In this document: piece after piece, positions 35,586 to 46,500 of the stretch
Position numbering within the stretch: position 1 is the stretch's first letter
How the letters are laid out: every line of letters starts with the position of its first letter
Assembly (NCBI GenBank): GCA_029884165.1
Contig: JAOUIH010000002.1
Location: forward strand, 1-64,000
DNA: 64,000 nt
From: Gammaproteobacteria bacterium
GTDB lineage: Bacteria; Pseudomonadota; Gammaproteobacteria; Steroidobacterales; Woeseiaceae
Reading direction: 5' to 3'
Translations under genes and position numbers: made by a program
Notes under the pieces: generated by a model
Told to the model about the DNA's origin: nothing
The model's input: only the letters and a program-made list of their open reading frames with translations
The model's database searches: none

Positions 35586-38500
35586 TCAGTCGCCGCCTCC
35601 GACCCGTACGATACCCCAGAGACCGCCCGTGTTGCCGAGACCCATGTGGTCGCGGAACAGGTAGTCGCCCGGCACCCCGGCGGTGCCACCGGCACTCGGG
35701 ATGAAGATCTCGTAGTGTTCGCCGGGGAACCAGCTCTCGATGCCACCGAGGCGGAATCCGACCGGGTTGTCGCCGATGCTGCGCGAGCCGGCCGATCCGC
35801 CGGGCAGGCCTCCCCGGGTCTCCATGTCGCACTTGCCGGGCAGCCCCAGGTCGGTCTCGCCCTGGCAGACGTAGGGATCGCGCAGGAATACCGCACCGTG
35901 CAGGTCGTAGGTCGAGCCGCGGCCCGGGCCGAAAGGCATCAGCACGTGCATGCGGTACTCGTCACCGGCCTTGACCGTGAACACGGCCGTTTCCGGATCG
36001 CCGCCCGTCAGCGTGTTGCTGAACGCCTGGTGGGCGTTGGCCACGCCGCCGAGGCAGGCATTGGCGCCCAACCCGTTGCAGTCGGCATTGCCCGCCGCCG
36101 CGGCCGGGTTCCTGCCGAAGCGGAACCACATGGCCTCGTTGCCGTAGTTGATCGCCATGTGGCCCATGTCCTGCGCGTCCTCGCCGACGGCGAACTCACC
36201 CTCGCCCAGGACGTTCGGGATCGGGTAGCTGTCTGCGAAGTACATGCTGAGACCCTTGCTCGCGACAGTCGTGAAGTCGCGGAACGAGGACTTCAGGCCC
36301 ACAGGGCCCAGGCTCACGGCTGCCTCGCTGCGGGTAACCGTAGCGGACGTATTGCCCCCGGCGTCGACCGTCCAGGACGAACCCTCGGGGTAGATCACGC
36401 CCGCCGCGACCAGGCCCTTCTGGCCCTGCTCGATCGGGTCGGTCGGCATGACGTTGAAACCGCCGAACTCGATCGGGGTGCCGGCGAAGGTCTGGCCCAT
36501 CTTGTTGCCCTTGCCCATCTCCGCCGTGAACCCGACGTTGCCCGCATACCACTTGTAGGTCTGCATGCCGCCCGGCATGACCGCCTGGGTCGCCGGGTTC
36601 TGGCCGATGTTGACGCCGGCCGAACGCGTCACGTCGAACTCGACGAGCTGCGGCTTCAGTCCCACGTAGGCCGAGGGCTGGATCAGGTTGTTGTTGAAGA
36701 AGGTCAGGCCCGACAGCGGGTCGCCGACGATGCCGGGATCCCGGCGGACGACCGCCGATAGCGGGTTGCCGTTCGCGAGGTCCAGCGTCTGGTCCCAGTT
36801 GACCTGGGTGCCATCCACTGTCTCCATCACGCCGTCGCCGTTCAGGTCGGCCCGGATGTCCTGGCCCGCGACGTAGTAGAACGCCGGCGAGTTCAGGTCT
36901 CCGTTGCGATAGACCCGAATCTGTTTCCCGTAGGCATCCTGGATCGTGCCCGGCTGCAGCACTTTGTTCCGCAGCGTGACGTCGATGCAGTTGCCCGCCG
37001 CCGCACGGAATACCAGCGGCTCGACCGGTGCATCGTGGCGCAGCTTGGCCGGGCAGCCCGAGGTGAACGGGTGGTACTTTAACGTCGTGCCGGCCGTGTA
37101 GCAGGCGCTGTCCACCGCGCCCCAGTCGGCCGACCCGATGTCGTGCACCTTGGCGTAGTTGCCGTAGGAATCCTTGTCCCAGGCCTCGTAGGTCCAGCCG
37201 CCCTTGCCGCGCTTGCCCTCGACCTTGATTTCGAGGATCTGGTGGCCGTGCCCGTCAAGCGCGACCAGGTCCTTGGTGTGGACGTAGATGATCGCCGTCG
37301 GGTCGTGCAGCGGGCCGACGCCGCCGCGGACCATCTCCCCGTCACCTTCCGGGGATGCCACGTCCGCCACCACGTTGTTGCGCGGGTTGTAGACCAGCGT
37401 GCCGCCCTTCTTGTCCGGCGCGGCGCCGACGTGCGTCGTTGCCCCGAACAGGTCCTGGATCATGATGCCGGGCAGGCTGCCCAGCACGTCGTTCGCCTGC
37501 ACGGCAGTGATGTCGTACGCAACCACGGCGGCCGACTTCGGACAAACCCCGTTGAAGTCATTGGAGTTGTTGGCCGAGAAGCCGGACGTGATCGGGTTGT
37601 CGAGCTGGTACAGGCCCTTGTCCTGGCCGCCCTTGTAGCTGCGGACGATGCCCCACACGCCGCTCGCCCAGCCGTCCGTGCTCGGGTTGAACGTGTAGTA
37701 GTAGTCGGCCATGTTGCCGCGCTGACCGTAGTCCGCGTAGATCGGCATCTTCAGCGAGAACTGCTCGGAGATCCCGCCGGCCTGCGCGTTGCGCCAACCG
37801 GAGTTCTTCGACTCGCCGAAGCCCGAGCCGCCCTGCAGCCACTTGAGGCCGTGGATGTTCGCGGTGTGCTCCTCTTCCTGGCCGCCGGCCTGCATCTTGA
37901 CCTTAACGTTGTCGCCGTCCATGACCCGGACCATCGGCGTGAACGGGTCGCCGCCCGCGAGCGCCGCCGGGTCATTGATCGGCGGGCAGAACACGGTGCC
38001 GCCCGCGCCGTTCGAGCAGGGTGTGCTGTCGAAGTAGGTGGCCGGAGCCAGTCCCTCGACCTTGTTCAGTGCGTCGATCGCGCGCCGCGTATTCGTATCC
38101 ATCGCGAACGCCAGGTCGCCGGCCCTGCCGTCGGCCTGCGCGCCGCAGCCGGTGCGGTTCAGCGGGTCGCTGCAATCGTTGCCGTTGGCATCCGGGCCCG
38201 GCTTGTTCGGGTCGTAGATGCGCGCCAGCAGCGACTCGTTGCGGTAGTTGACCACGTACATGCCGGGGTCGTCCGCCGTGATCGCCTCGGGGCAGGGCCG
38301 CGGCACGATGATGCCGTTGGTCGGGTCGCTGCCCTTGCAGTAGCCCGGGAACTCCCAGATGTCGACGGGGAAGCCGTCCTTCACCGACGCCTGCTTGCGC
38401 ACCGGCGGCTGGATCGCGTCACGGAAGGTATCCGTGTACAGCGCGCCCGTCCGCGGGTTGTCGATGATGCCGTCGCCATTCGCGTCGACCGGGTGATACT

Positions 38501-41500
38501 CGCCCTCGACCGGGATCCAGTTGAAGTTCTCGTCGTAGCGGATGCCGACCCAGGTGTCCGGCTGGTAGGCGTGCTGGAAGTCCGTGTACTCGAAGTAGAA
38601 CTCGCGGTAGGGCTCGATCTGCTCTGCCTTGACGTTCTGCGAGTAGCCGCCGATGCCCTGGTTGCCGGTCAGGATCGCCGCCTGCCAGGAGGTCGGGCCG
38701 CCGTCGTTCATGGCAGGCGTTTCGCCGCCGGTGCGGGTGTAAAGCTGCTGACCGGTTTCGTTGTGCAGCCACTTGGAGCCGGCCGGCTCGATCAGCACGG
38801 TCGCGTACAGGCCGATCTGCTGGTGCGTCGACGGGCCGTAGTGGTCGTGCGTGAAGATGATACCGAGGCCGCGATCCACGCCCTGGACGTTGACGACCGG
38901 GTCCGCGAACCAGCGCTGCAGCGTGCTGCGCGCGCCAACCCACTTGGCCGCGAACTGGGTCTGGCCGAAGAACGGGTGGTCGGACGGGACCAGGTGGCCG
39001 TTCTCGTCGAATGTTGGAACGGTCTCGTCGACCCGCGTCGCCGAGCTCAGGACCGGGTCACCCATAACGTCGGTCGTAACCGGGCCATGATGATCCACCC
39101 AGGTGTTGATCGCCTCGATCAGCTCGACGACCGCCTCGGGCGCCAACGTGCCGTCCTCGTAGTTCCAGCCGTTGGCCGAACCGTCGGCCGAGGTCAGGTC
39201 CCACTTCGGCAGGTGAATGTGCTGGCCGATGATGTCGGTCGGCGTGCGCACCTGGTAGTCGTCGAGCTCGTAGGCCTTCGGCACCACGTTGCCGTGCACG
39301 TAGGCCGTGCAGTCGAAGGTGTTCATGCGCAGTACGAAGGGTTCCGGCGGGCGCTCCTGCGTGATCGTCGGCACGACGTCCTGCCACAGCGCAATGATAC
39401 GCTGCTGCGGGAAGTGGTAGCCGAGCTTGTTCAGCACCGCGTCGAACTGGACGTTCGCGGCCTTGTAGACACGCGGGGTCGCCGCCGAGAAGGGCGAGAC
39501 GCCCCTGGTCTGCATTTCCGACGTATCCCAGATCGGCCGGTTCGATTGGCCGGAGAAGAACCAGCCCTCCTCGCCGCCGACGGACACGCCGCGATCGTCG
39601 ATGCAGGGATCCTGGAACGGCGCGCCGCCGATCGGCAGGCTCCCGTTGGTCAGGAAGCCGCCGTGGGTCATCGGGTTGCCGGCCGCGTCCATCGGCGTCA
39701 GGCCAATGGTCATGCCGGGCGTGCTGTTGTTCGGGTCGTCGTGGCAGTCCGCCGGTATGACGACGAGCTTGCCGCTTGCGTCAAGAATGATGCGATTGGT
39801 GTCGTGGCAGCGCTGCGCGTGGTAGGCCATCGCGACCTGCTCGAGGTCCGTGCCCTCTTCGGGGAAGAACACCGGCTTGATCGCGTGGATCTCCTTGCTC
39901 ATGTCGAGCCGCGAGATCGCGACGATCGCCTCGCCGCCGGCGCTGTAGCCCTCGGCCGCGAAGCGCGGTAGACCGCCGTCCCAGCCGTCGATGGCGTTCG
40001 GGTCGTTCCAGCCGGCATGCTGCCACAGCGGGCCGCCGCTCGCCTTCAGCGCCGCGCCCTGCGTGCCCGTGATCATGTCGAGCGGCGGCGTCGGGGGACG
40101 GCTGCCGATCGTGTGTTCCATGCCGGCGATCCAGAACGGATAGCCGGGGTTCTTGTCGGCATTGGCGCCTTCGCCGCCGACCGCCCCGTCGGCGCCGAGG
40201 ACCTCGGCGCGATCGACTTTGGACAGGCTACCGACCGGCCGCAGGTCCGCGACGGTGCCGACCGGGCAGTTGCCCGTGACCGCCTCTCGGAGCTGCTGCG
40301 CGCCGAGCACCTGGTTACCGTCAATGTCGGTACCGAGATCGGCGAAACACGCCTCGACCTCGTTGTGGTTCGCAACCACGGTGACGCCGTCAGCCGGCAT
40401 CGGCGGCAGCGCCTTGCCGGGCAGCGGCACGACCGAGGGCTGCGGCGCACCGGCGACGATCTCGGGGTCGGGCAGCGCGCGCGCGCCCGTGGCGGGCGTG
40501 CCGTCGCCGAGGCCGAGGCCGTCGACGGCGAATGACGTGTGCACGCCGCCGCCGAGCTCCGTGACCATCAGCTCGGTGCCGGGCTCGTAGGCGTCATGGA
40601 TGCGCCACATCTCCCACATGCCCTGGGCAAAGTGCGGGTAGAAATGGCAGTGGAAGATCGCATCGCCGGCGGTCTTGTTGCGGTTGCCCGAGCCGCCGAA
40701 GTTGATCCAGTAGCCGTAGCCGGCGCCTGGGCCGAGACCCTGGGCGTCGAGGTAGTTCGAGTTGTCGTCGTTCGCGTTGAACAGCCACTGGTGATTGTGC
40801 AGGTGGAACACGTGCTGTTCGCCGGGTCCCGCGTGCAGGTTCCGGAACGCCGTGTTGTCGCCGACGTAGCTGTGGTGAACGTTCGAAGGGTCGTCCGGGT
40901 AGAGCACGTAGTTGGCCTTCGGGCCGACCGCGCCGCAGTTCGCAAGCGTCGGGTCGCAGTTCTCGAGGCCGACGTTGGCCGGGATGTCGACCAGCTGGCC
41001 GACCTCACCCACCGCGTGGAAGGTCAGGAAGAACTCCTCGTAGGCGCAGTTGACGCAGTCGTGCATCGGGCCGACGCCGAGGCGGTTCGCGATAATTTCC
41101 GAACCAATGCCGCCGGAGCCGTAGTTAATCATGAAAGAGTCACGCACGCCGTGCAGCGTGTGGCCCAGAACCGGGTCGTTGTACCACTTGGGGAAGACCT
41201 GCGTGGTCTGCGTCTCGTCGTGAAACGCGACCGTGAACTCGCGGAACGGCTCCAGGCGGTTCGGGACCGTCGGGTTGCGCTTGCCGACCGACTCCAGCGG
41301 ATAGATCGTGTCCGGGAAGTGGCCAAGAAAATTCTGGTAGCCCGCTTCGGCCGAGTAGCCGCCCGTCGCCGGGTAGCCGAGTACGAAGTTTGGCCCGTAC
41401 GCGATGATCGCATCGATCGCGGTATGGACGATCTCGTTGTTTTGGACCATGTTGACGATCGGGAACCCGGCCTTGCCTTCGCTGGCCCAGGGCTCCGCGT

Positions 41501-42458
41501 TCGGGTAGGTCGCCTCGTAGTCGAGGATCGGCTGGCCGTCCTCGGTGGCACCGGGCGCGCTGCCCATCGGGCAATTGCCGAACGCATCGCGGTCGACCTG
41601 CACGGCGCCGTCGAAGCAGGCCGTCGCAAGCTGCAATTCCTCGTTGGTCAGCGTGCTGCGGTAGAACGCCGAGCCGCGCGGGTTGACGTTCAGGACTGCC
41701 CACAGGCCGGAGGCCGTCTGGCCGCCCTGGCCTTCGCCGCCGACCGTACCGCCATAGCTGACACCCAGGTTGGCGCCGTCGTGCGGCGTGTAGATCGTGT
41801 ACTCGGTCGATTCGCCGGGGCCGATCGTCGCGTCGGCGTTATTGCCGACGAACGAGCCGTCGGAATGGATGCCACCGACAAGCTCGGCGCCCTGGAAACG
41901 CAGGCTGATCCTGCGCCCGGCGACCTGGTCGTCGTTGTGGCAGTTGAACGGGATGCCGCTGCGCTCGACTGTCGATGTGGTCGTCGCGTCGACCGTGCAG
42001 CCGCTGGCGGGGTCCTTGTTCGGGAGTTGGAAGGGATTCGCCGGAGTCGCCAGCAGGTTCGTCAGCGTGATCGTCAGGCAGTCCCCTTCGCCGGTGCGCA
42101 GCACGAGCGGGCGAGGCCGCTTGTCCGGCCGCAACGCGACGTTGCTCGAGCCGGCCGCAAGCGCGGCCTTGAGGTCGGCCATCTCGCCTGCCGCCAGCTC
42201 ATTCAGGGGCGTGACCGTCCCGTCCGCATTCAGCCGGACGACGTCGCGCTTCAGCGCATACATCATGCCGTTGATGTTCTGCGCGCCGAGGCGGTTCCAC
42301 ATCAGCGGCATGTCCAGTGCCACGACATCGGCGGTAAGATTGCGCTCGCACACGTCCTGTGCGTAACCGGCCGTCGATGCTACCAGCGCGATCGCGCCGA
42401 ACACGATGCGGCCGACCAGGCTCTGCAAGCCGCCGAATTTTCGATTCCAACCCTTCAT
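35586..42458 (-). CDS. Giant secreted multicopper oxidase (MnxG/McoA-like)
   Basis: The 2290-residue product has a Sec signal (ALVASTAGYA-QD). Copper motifs are visible at about 552-556 (HLHNH), 603-614 (HCHFYPH...M, a type 1/type 3 motif), 1080 (HIHLPKW) and 1200 (THDHYGPSTHQQ). Cupredoxin starts PLVLRTGEGDC, PFVLRMNTFDC and PLVFRAAAGNC recur near 117, 1050 and 1795. This size and motif set are typical of the giant oxidases that oxidise Mn(II) in Pseudomonas (MnxG, McoA) rather than of laccases or CueO (about 500 residues). Substrate is not proven; Fe(II) or organics are possible. It heads an operon with copper chaperones and lies near type II secretion genes, a known route for such enzymes. 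GGGAG precedes the ATG. Confidence 0.9.
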   Translation of the reverse strand: MKGWNRKFGGLQSLVGRIVFGAIALVASTAGYAQDVCERNLTADVVALDMPLMWNRLGAQNINGMMYALKRDVVRLNADGTVTPLNELAAGEMADLKAALAAGSSNVALRPDKRPRPLVLRTGEGDCLTITLTNLLATPANPFQLPNKDPASGCTVDATTTSTVERSGIPFNCHNDDQVAGRRISLRFQGAELVGGIHSDGSFVGNNADATIGPGESTEYTIYTPHDGANLGVSYGGTVGGEGQGGQTASGLWAVLNVNPRGSAFYRSTLTNEELQLATACFDGAVQVDRDAFGNCPMGSAPGATEDGQPILDYEATYPNAEPWASEGKAGFPIVNMVQNNEIVHTAIDAIIAYGPNFVLGYPATGGYSAEAGYQNFLGHFPDTIYPLESVGKRNPTVPNRLEPFREFTVAFHDETQTTQVFPKWYNDPVLGHTLHGVRDSFMINYGSGGIGSEIIANRLGVGPMHDCVNCAYEEFFLTFHAVGEVGQLVDIPANVGLENCDPTLANCGAVGPKANYVLYPDDPSNVHHSYVGDNTAFRNLHAGPGEQHVFHLHNHQWLFNANDDNSNYLDAQGLGPGAGYGYWINFGGSGNRNKTAGDAIFHCHFYPHFAQGMWEMWRIHDAYEPGTELMVTELGGGVHTSFAVDGLGLGDGTPATGARALPDPEIVAGAPQPSVVPLPGKALPPMPADGVTVVANHNEVEACFADLGTDIDGNQVLGAQQLREAVTGNCPVGTVADLRPVGSLSKVDRAEVLGADGAVGGEGANADKNPGYPFWIAGMEHTIGSRPPTPPLDMITGTQGAALKASGGPLWQHAGWNDPNAIDGWDGGLPRFAAEGYSAGGEAIVAISRLDMSKEIHAIKPVFFPEEGTDLEQVAMAYHAQRCHDTNRIILDASGKLVVIPADCHDDPNNSTPGMTIGLTPMDAAGNPMTHGGFLTNGSLPIGGAPFQDPCIDDRGVSVGGEEGWFFSGQSNRPIWDTSEMQTRGVSPFSAATPRVYKAANVQFDAVLNKLGYHFPQQRIIALWQDVVPTITQERPPEPFVLRMNTFDCTAYVHGNVVPKAYELDDYQVRTPTDIIGQHIHLPKWDLTSADGSANGWNYEDGTLAPEAVVELIEAINTWVDHHGPVTTDVMGDPVLSSATRVDETVPTFDENGHLVPSDHPFFGQTQFAAKWVGARSTLQRWFADPVVNVQGVDRGLGIIFTHDHYGPSTHQQIGLYATVLIEPAGSKWLHNETGQQLYTRTGGETPAMNDGGPTSWQAAILTGNQGIGGYSQNVKAEQIEPYREFYFEYTDFQHAYQPDTWVGIRYDENFNWIPVEGEYHPVDANGDGIIDNPRTGALYTDTFRDAIQPPVRKQASVKDGFPVDIWEFPGYCKGSDPTNGIIVPRPCPEAITADDPGMYVVNYRNESLLARIYDPNKPGPDANGNDCSDPLNRTGCGAQADGRAGDLAFAMDTNTRRAIDALNKVEGLAPATYFDSTPCSNGAGGTVFCPPINDPAALAGGDPFTPMVRVMDGDNVKVKMQAGGQEEEHTANIHGLKWLQGGSGFGESKNSGWRNAQAGGISEQFSLKMPIYADYGQRGNMADYYYTFNPSTDGWASGVWGIVRSYKGGQDKGLYQLDNPITSGFSANNSNDFNGVCPKSAAVVAYDITAVQANDVLGSLPGIMIQDLFGATTHVGAAPDKKGGTLVYNPRNNVVADVASPEGDGEMVRGGVGPLHDPTAIIYVHTKDLVALDGHGHQILEIKVEGKRGKGGWTYEAWDKDSYGNYAKVHDIGSADWGAVDSACYTAGTTLKYHPFTSGCPAKLRHDAPVEPLVFRAAAGNCIDVTLRNKVLQPGTIQDAYGKQIRVYRNGDLNSPAFYYVAGQDIRADLNGDGVMETVDGTQVNWDQTLDLANGNPLSAVVRRDPGIVGDPLSGLTFFNNNLIQPSAYVGLKPQLVEFDVTRSAGVNIGQNPATQAVMPGGMQTYKWYAGNVGFTAEMGKGNKMGQTFAGTPIEFGGFNVMPTDPIEQGQKGLVAAGVIYPEGSSWTVDAGGNTSATVTRSEAAVSLGPVGLKSSFRDFTTVASKGLSMYFADSYPIPNVLGEGEFAVGEDAQDMGHMAINYGNEAMWFRFGRNPAAAAGNADCNGLGANACLGGVANAHQAFSNTLTGGDPETAVFTVKAGDEYRMHVLMPFGPGRGSTYDLHGAVFLRDPYVCQGETDLGLPGKCDMETRGGLPGGSAGSRSIGDNPVGFRLGGIESWFPGEHYEIFIPSAGGTAGVPGDYLFRDHMGLGNTGGLWGIVRVGGGD

Positions 42459-42631
42459 GGCTCTCTCCCGAGAAATTCTTGTTCTTCACTCGTTCCGGGC
42501 ATCTCGCGCGGCTGTCGATATCCCCAGCAGCCGACACGGAGACGCGGTCTCCGGTTCGATTAGTCTACGTACGAGTCCGTCCAGAACTACTGGCTGCCGG
42601 AACGGATTTGGACCCGTTCCAAAGGCAGGGA

Positions 42632-42651
42632 AAACCCGAACCATCGATCAG
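42632..42651. promoter_or_regulatory. Palindromic operator candidate, site 2a (before the giant oxidase)
   Basis: AAACCCGA, then ACCATC and GATCAG, match the first part of site 2b, one base downstream. The right arm is incomplete. Tandem placement of two copies is typical of activator or repressor binding regions. Confidence 0.4.
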
Positions 42652-42652
42652 C

Positions 42653-42676
42653 AAACCCGATCGTTCGATCAGGTTT
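42653..42676. promoter_or_regulatory. Palindromic operator candidate, site 2b (before the giant oxidase)
   Basis: The arms AAACCCGATC and GATCAGGTTT flank GTTC and are complementary at 9 of 10 positions. This is the best copy of the motif, about 206 bases from the oxidase start and 236 bases before the response regulator start. Confidence 0.55.
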
Positions 42677-42911
42677 GAGCGGTCACCTGGTACGGATGGT
42701 GGCGCCCTCGCCGCGGTCCTTACATAAGCGCTTTCTTGCCGCTGGCAATGCGGACTGAAAGTTTGTAGAGTGTGACTCCGGAACTGCGACTCCTACCCTC
42801 CGCATTCGGTCGCTACCGGTGCAGCAAGAACAAGAATAATCTGCCGGGCTCGAGGGCCGGGAATTTCAGGACAATGCCGGCACAGATCGGCGAACTGCGG
42901 AAGAAGCGGAC

Positions 42912-43565
42912 TTGATCAAGGCAATCATCGTCGACGACCACCCGGTCGTCCGTTTCGGCGTAAAGCAAATGCTGAGCGCCGATGACCAGATCGAAGTGGT
43001 CGGAGAACTCGGCGGCATAGACAAGCTGCCGGAGATGCTGGCAGAGACCCGGGCCGATATCGTGCTGCTCGACCTCGAGTTGGGCGACGCACACGGCGTC
43101 GATGCCCTGCGTATCCTGCGCGAGGCGTCGCCGACAACCCGGGTCATCATTTACACATCGCACGACGAGGAAGACCGCATCGTGCAGGCCGCGGAACTCG
43201 GTGTCGACGGCTACCTGTTGAAAGGCTGCGGCCAGCGCGAGCTGCTGAGCGCGTTCCATAGCGTGCACGACGGCGGCACGGCGCTGGAATCCAGCGTCGC
43301 CAGCAAGCTGATGCAGCACATGAACAAGCGCAGTTCACGCAGGCAAACGGACACGCTGCGGTTCAGCAAGCGCGAAAGACAGGTTCTGCAGCTGCTGGCC
43401 GGGGGCAAAACGAATCGCGACATCGGCGAGGCATTGTTCATCTCGGAATCGACCGTGAAGTTCCACGTCCACGCGATCCTGAACAAGCTGGAAGCGAATA
43501 ACCGCACCGAGGCGGTCTCGATCGCCGCGCAACACGGCATCATCGAAATGCACCGGTCGCGCTAG
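42912..43565 (+). CDS. NarL/FixJ-type response regulator
   Basis: The 217-residue product has a receiver domain (IIVDDHPVVRFG; phospho-Asp54 in VLLDLELGD; Lys in GYLLKG) and a C-terminal LuxR-type helix-turn-helix (KRERQVLQLLAGGKTNRDIG, ISESTVKFHVHAILNKL). It is read from TTG with a purine-rich site before it. Its 3' end overlaps the convergent kinase 2 gene by four bases. Pairing with an unorthodox hybrid kinase is the BvgS/BvgA and EvgS/EvgA pattern. Its targets could include the divergent oxidase gene. Confidence 0.92.
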   Translation: MIKAIIVDDHPVVRFGVKQMLSADDQIEVVGELGGIDKLPEMLAETRADIVLLDLELGDAHGVDALRILREASPTTRVIIYTSHDEEDRIVQAAELGVDGYLLKGCGQRELLSAFHSVHDGGTALESSVASKLMQHMNKRSSRRQTDTLRFSKRERQVLQLLAGGKTNRDIGEALFISESTVKFHVHAILNKLEANNRTEAVSIAAQHGIIEMHRSR

Positions 43566-46500
43566 TGAACCCGGCTCGCTGCTGACTCGAATACCGGCCG
43601 CAGCCGGCCGAATTCCTGGACGAGTTTCTGCGCCACGGCCGAGGCCTCGGCCAGGTTGTGGCTGCTGGCGGCCGCGGACAGGTCCTCGCAATAGCGCGCC
43701 ATGCGTTCCGCACCGAACTCGAGGCAGGCGCCTTTCAGCGCGTGCCCTTCGCGTCGAATCCGCATCGGGTCGCCTTCACTTACCGCGGCCTCGAGGCTCT
43801 GCAGCCGCTCCGCCGTGTCGTCGATGAAAAGCCCGATGTAACTGCTGAGGAAGGTATCGTCCACCTGCCCGGTCCGCTCGATCAGGTGCGCCCGGATGCT
43901 GCTGATTTCTCCCTCGACCGGCCCCGCCCGGCGTTGCTGCCGGGCGGCAGCCTCCCAGCGCGCCAGCCCGCTGCGCAGCTTGTCCAGCCTGACGGGCTTC
44001 GGAATGAAGTCGTCCATGCCGGCATCGAGGCACTGGGCCCTGTGCTGTTCCGTCGCGTCCGCCGTCACGGCGACGATCACGGCCGGCTGCGCGTATTTCT
44101 CGGGATTGGCGCGCAGCTCCCGCGTCACCTCGTCGCCGTCGAGGCCCGGCATCTGGCAATCCATGAGCAACAGGTCGTAATCGTTGGCCTGCAGGGCCCG
44201 CAGCGCCGCCTGACCATCCTCGGCGACGTCGGCGTCGTAGCCTTCCGAGTGCAGCATGCTGATGAGCACGCTGCGGTTGACGGGATTATCCTCGGCAACC
44301 AGGATGCTGAGCGCACCCCGCGGCGCGGCATCCTCTCCGGTCTCGTCCGCAGTCGCCGGCTCCTGGCCGGCCAGTGACGAGCGCAGCAAGTTGTAACGCA
44401 GTTCCAGCGGCAACACTGGCTTGTTTACGCAGCGCAAGCGCCCAATCTGCGACACCTCCCCGACTTCGAGCGGCTCGGTGATAGAGGTCAGCAGGATCAA
44501 CGCGAGATCGGCCGTTTCGTCGGTCTCCCGTATGCGCCGCGCGAGCAGCAGCGGATCCGGCCGGGTTATTGCGGCATCGACGATGGCCGCGTCGAACGGT
44601 TGCCCTTTCGCTGCCGCCGAGCGCATCTTGTGGAGCGCGTCGCTCGCGCCGAATGCGAGCTGCGACCCGACCCCCCACGCATGCAGGTAGGTGCGGATGC
44701 TGGATGCCGCGGATTCGTTCGCGTGCACGACCAGCACCTGCCGCAGCGGCGGCGCGCCCGTCGCCGCCGGCTCACCGGTCCGGTGTGACATCGCACGTGC
44801 GACCGGCACCGAGAAGGCCACGGTGGTTCCCCTGCCGTCCCGGTCCCGGACATCGATGCTGCCGCCCATGTTGTCGACGAGCCGCTTGCAGATGACAAGC
44901 CCCAGGCCGCTGCCGTAATGCTGCGTCGACGCCGGCCGTTCGCTGCTGGCGAAGGGCGTGAAGAGCTGCGCCCGGGTCTTGCTGTCTATGCCGATGCCCG
45001 TGTCGCTGACCGCGAAACCGAGGTCCAGCCCCCCCTCGCGCTCGCTCGTTGCGTCGATCTGGATTTCTATCTCGCCCTGCTCCGTGAACTTGACCGCGTT
45101 GCTGACGAGATTGACGAGGATCTGGCGCAGCCTTCTTTTGTCGGCGCAGACCCTGAGCCCCGGATCGCAGCGCAGTGTGCCGATGAGCTCCAGGCCCTTC
45201 GAGCCGGCGGGGTAACCCATGATCTCCAGCACGCGCTCCAGGAGGTCTACGACATCGAACTCCTGCTCCTGCAGGCGCAATGCGCCGGCCTCCAGTTTCG
45301 AGAAGTCCAGCACGTTGTCGACCAGGCTCAGCAGCATGTCGCCGCTGCTCTGGATCGTCTGGATATAGCTCCGCTGCCTGCGCGTAAGCTGCGTGAGCTT
45401 CAACAGGTCCGTCATGCCGAGTACGGCGTTCATCGGCGTACGGATCTCGTGGCTGATCGTTGCGACGAATTCCGACTTGACCCTGCTCGCGGTTTCGGCC
45501 GCTTCCTTTTCCCTGCGCAGCCTGAGTGCCGCTTCCTCGTGCTCGCTAAGGCTGTGCGCGACCTCGAGTACGGCGTTAACGTTGCCGTCCTCGTCGACAA
45601 GCGGCGTGGAGCGAAACTCGATCGTCTTCCCGTCCTTGTCGACCAGCAGCTTCCGGCCCGAGTCCTGCGTGTGGATGGCGCAGGAACCGTCGGCGCCCTG
45701 ACACGGCCCGTCCTGGTTGTGCAGCATGTGGTAGCACTGGATGGCTCCGCCGGGCTCGAGTCTCGAGCCGAACGCATCCCGGGCCGCCTTGTTCATGATC
45801 GTCACGTTGTAATCTAGGTCCGTCACGATTGCCGGGTCCTTGATGCCGTCGATCGCGCGCTGCATCAGGTCCCGCTCTTTCCGCAGCGAGAGCGTGCGTT
45901 CCGCCACACGCTGCTCGAGTTCGTCCCTGGCCCGTTCGACGCTGCGCAGGTGAATCTCGCCCGCCGCCTGCTCGGTCAGGAGCTGGCGATCGGTGCGGCG
46001 GTACATGTAGACGAGCAACAGGTAAAATGCGCCCAGGGTCGAAAACACGCCGAGCACGATCGTCGCCTGGGTCTCGGAGATCCTCGCCAGCAAGGGTGCG
46101 ACGTCCGAATAGATTTCGAGCACGCCGATTATGCGCCCGCCGTCGCTGCGCAGCGGCAGGTAGGACTGGATCAGGTCGTCCTGCTCGACGACCTGGTCGA
46201 ATTCGTTCAGCCGGTCTCGACGAATGATGCTGGTGCTGACGCGACCGCTGAGCGCAGCGACGATGCCCGGGTTGCCTGCCGCGCTGCCGCCGATGCGATC
46301 CGTGCTCGTCGAGAAAACGACCAGCCCGTCGGGGGCGAACACGTTGACGCGCCGCACGGCCAGGTCTTCGAGGCGCTCGTCGAGCACGCTCGCAATCTGC
46401 ACAACCAGCGGGCTGTACGGCAAACGGTCGGCACCGACGCCGCTTGCATAGGACAGCAGGGCTTCGAGGTCGCCCTCAAGGGCATTCGACAGCGAACGGG

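Larger units (their letters stand above)
42459..42911. other. Divergent regulatory region between the giant oxidase and the response regulator
   Basis: No gene is seen in this gap. It carries an inverted repeat GGAACGG/CCGTTCC (42599-42620), two tandem copies of the shared palindrome (42632-42676), and a partial copy of the 23-base repeat at 42778-42788. The oxidase promoter should lie on the minus strand and the regulator promoter on the plus strand. I could not pick confident -35/-10 boxes. Confidence 0.6.

Noticed and set aside
37143-39971. 942-codon open frame antisense to the giant oxidase
   Set aside because: It has the low-complexity Arg/Val/Ala-rich composition expected of the complementary strand of GC-rich coding DNA, no signal or domain, and no ribosome site. 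The opposite strand has clear copper motifs.
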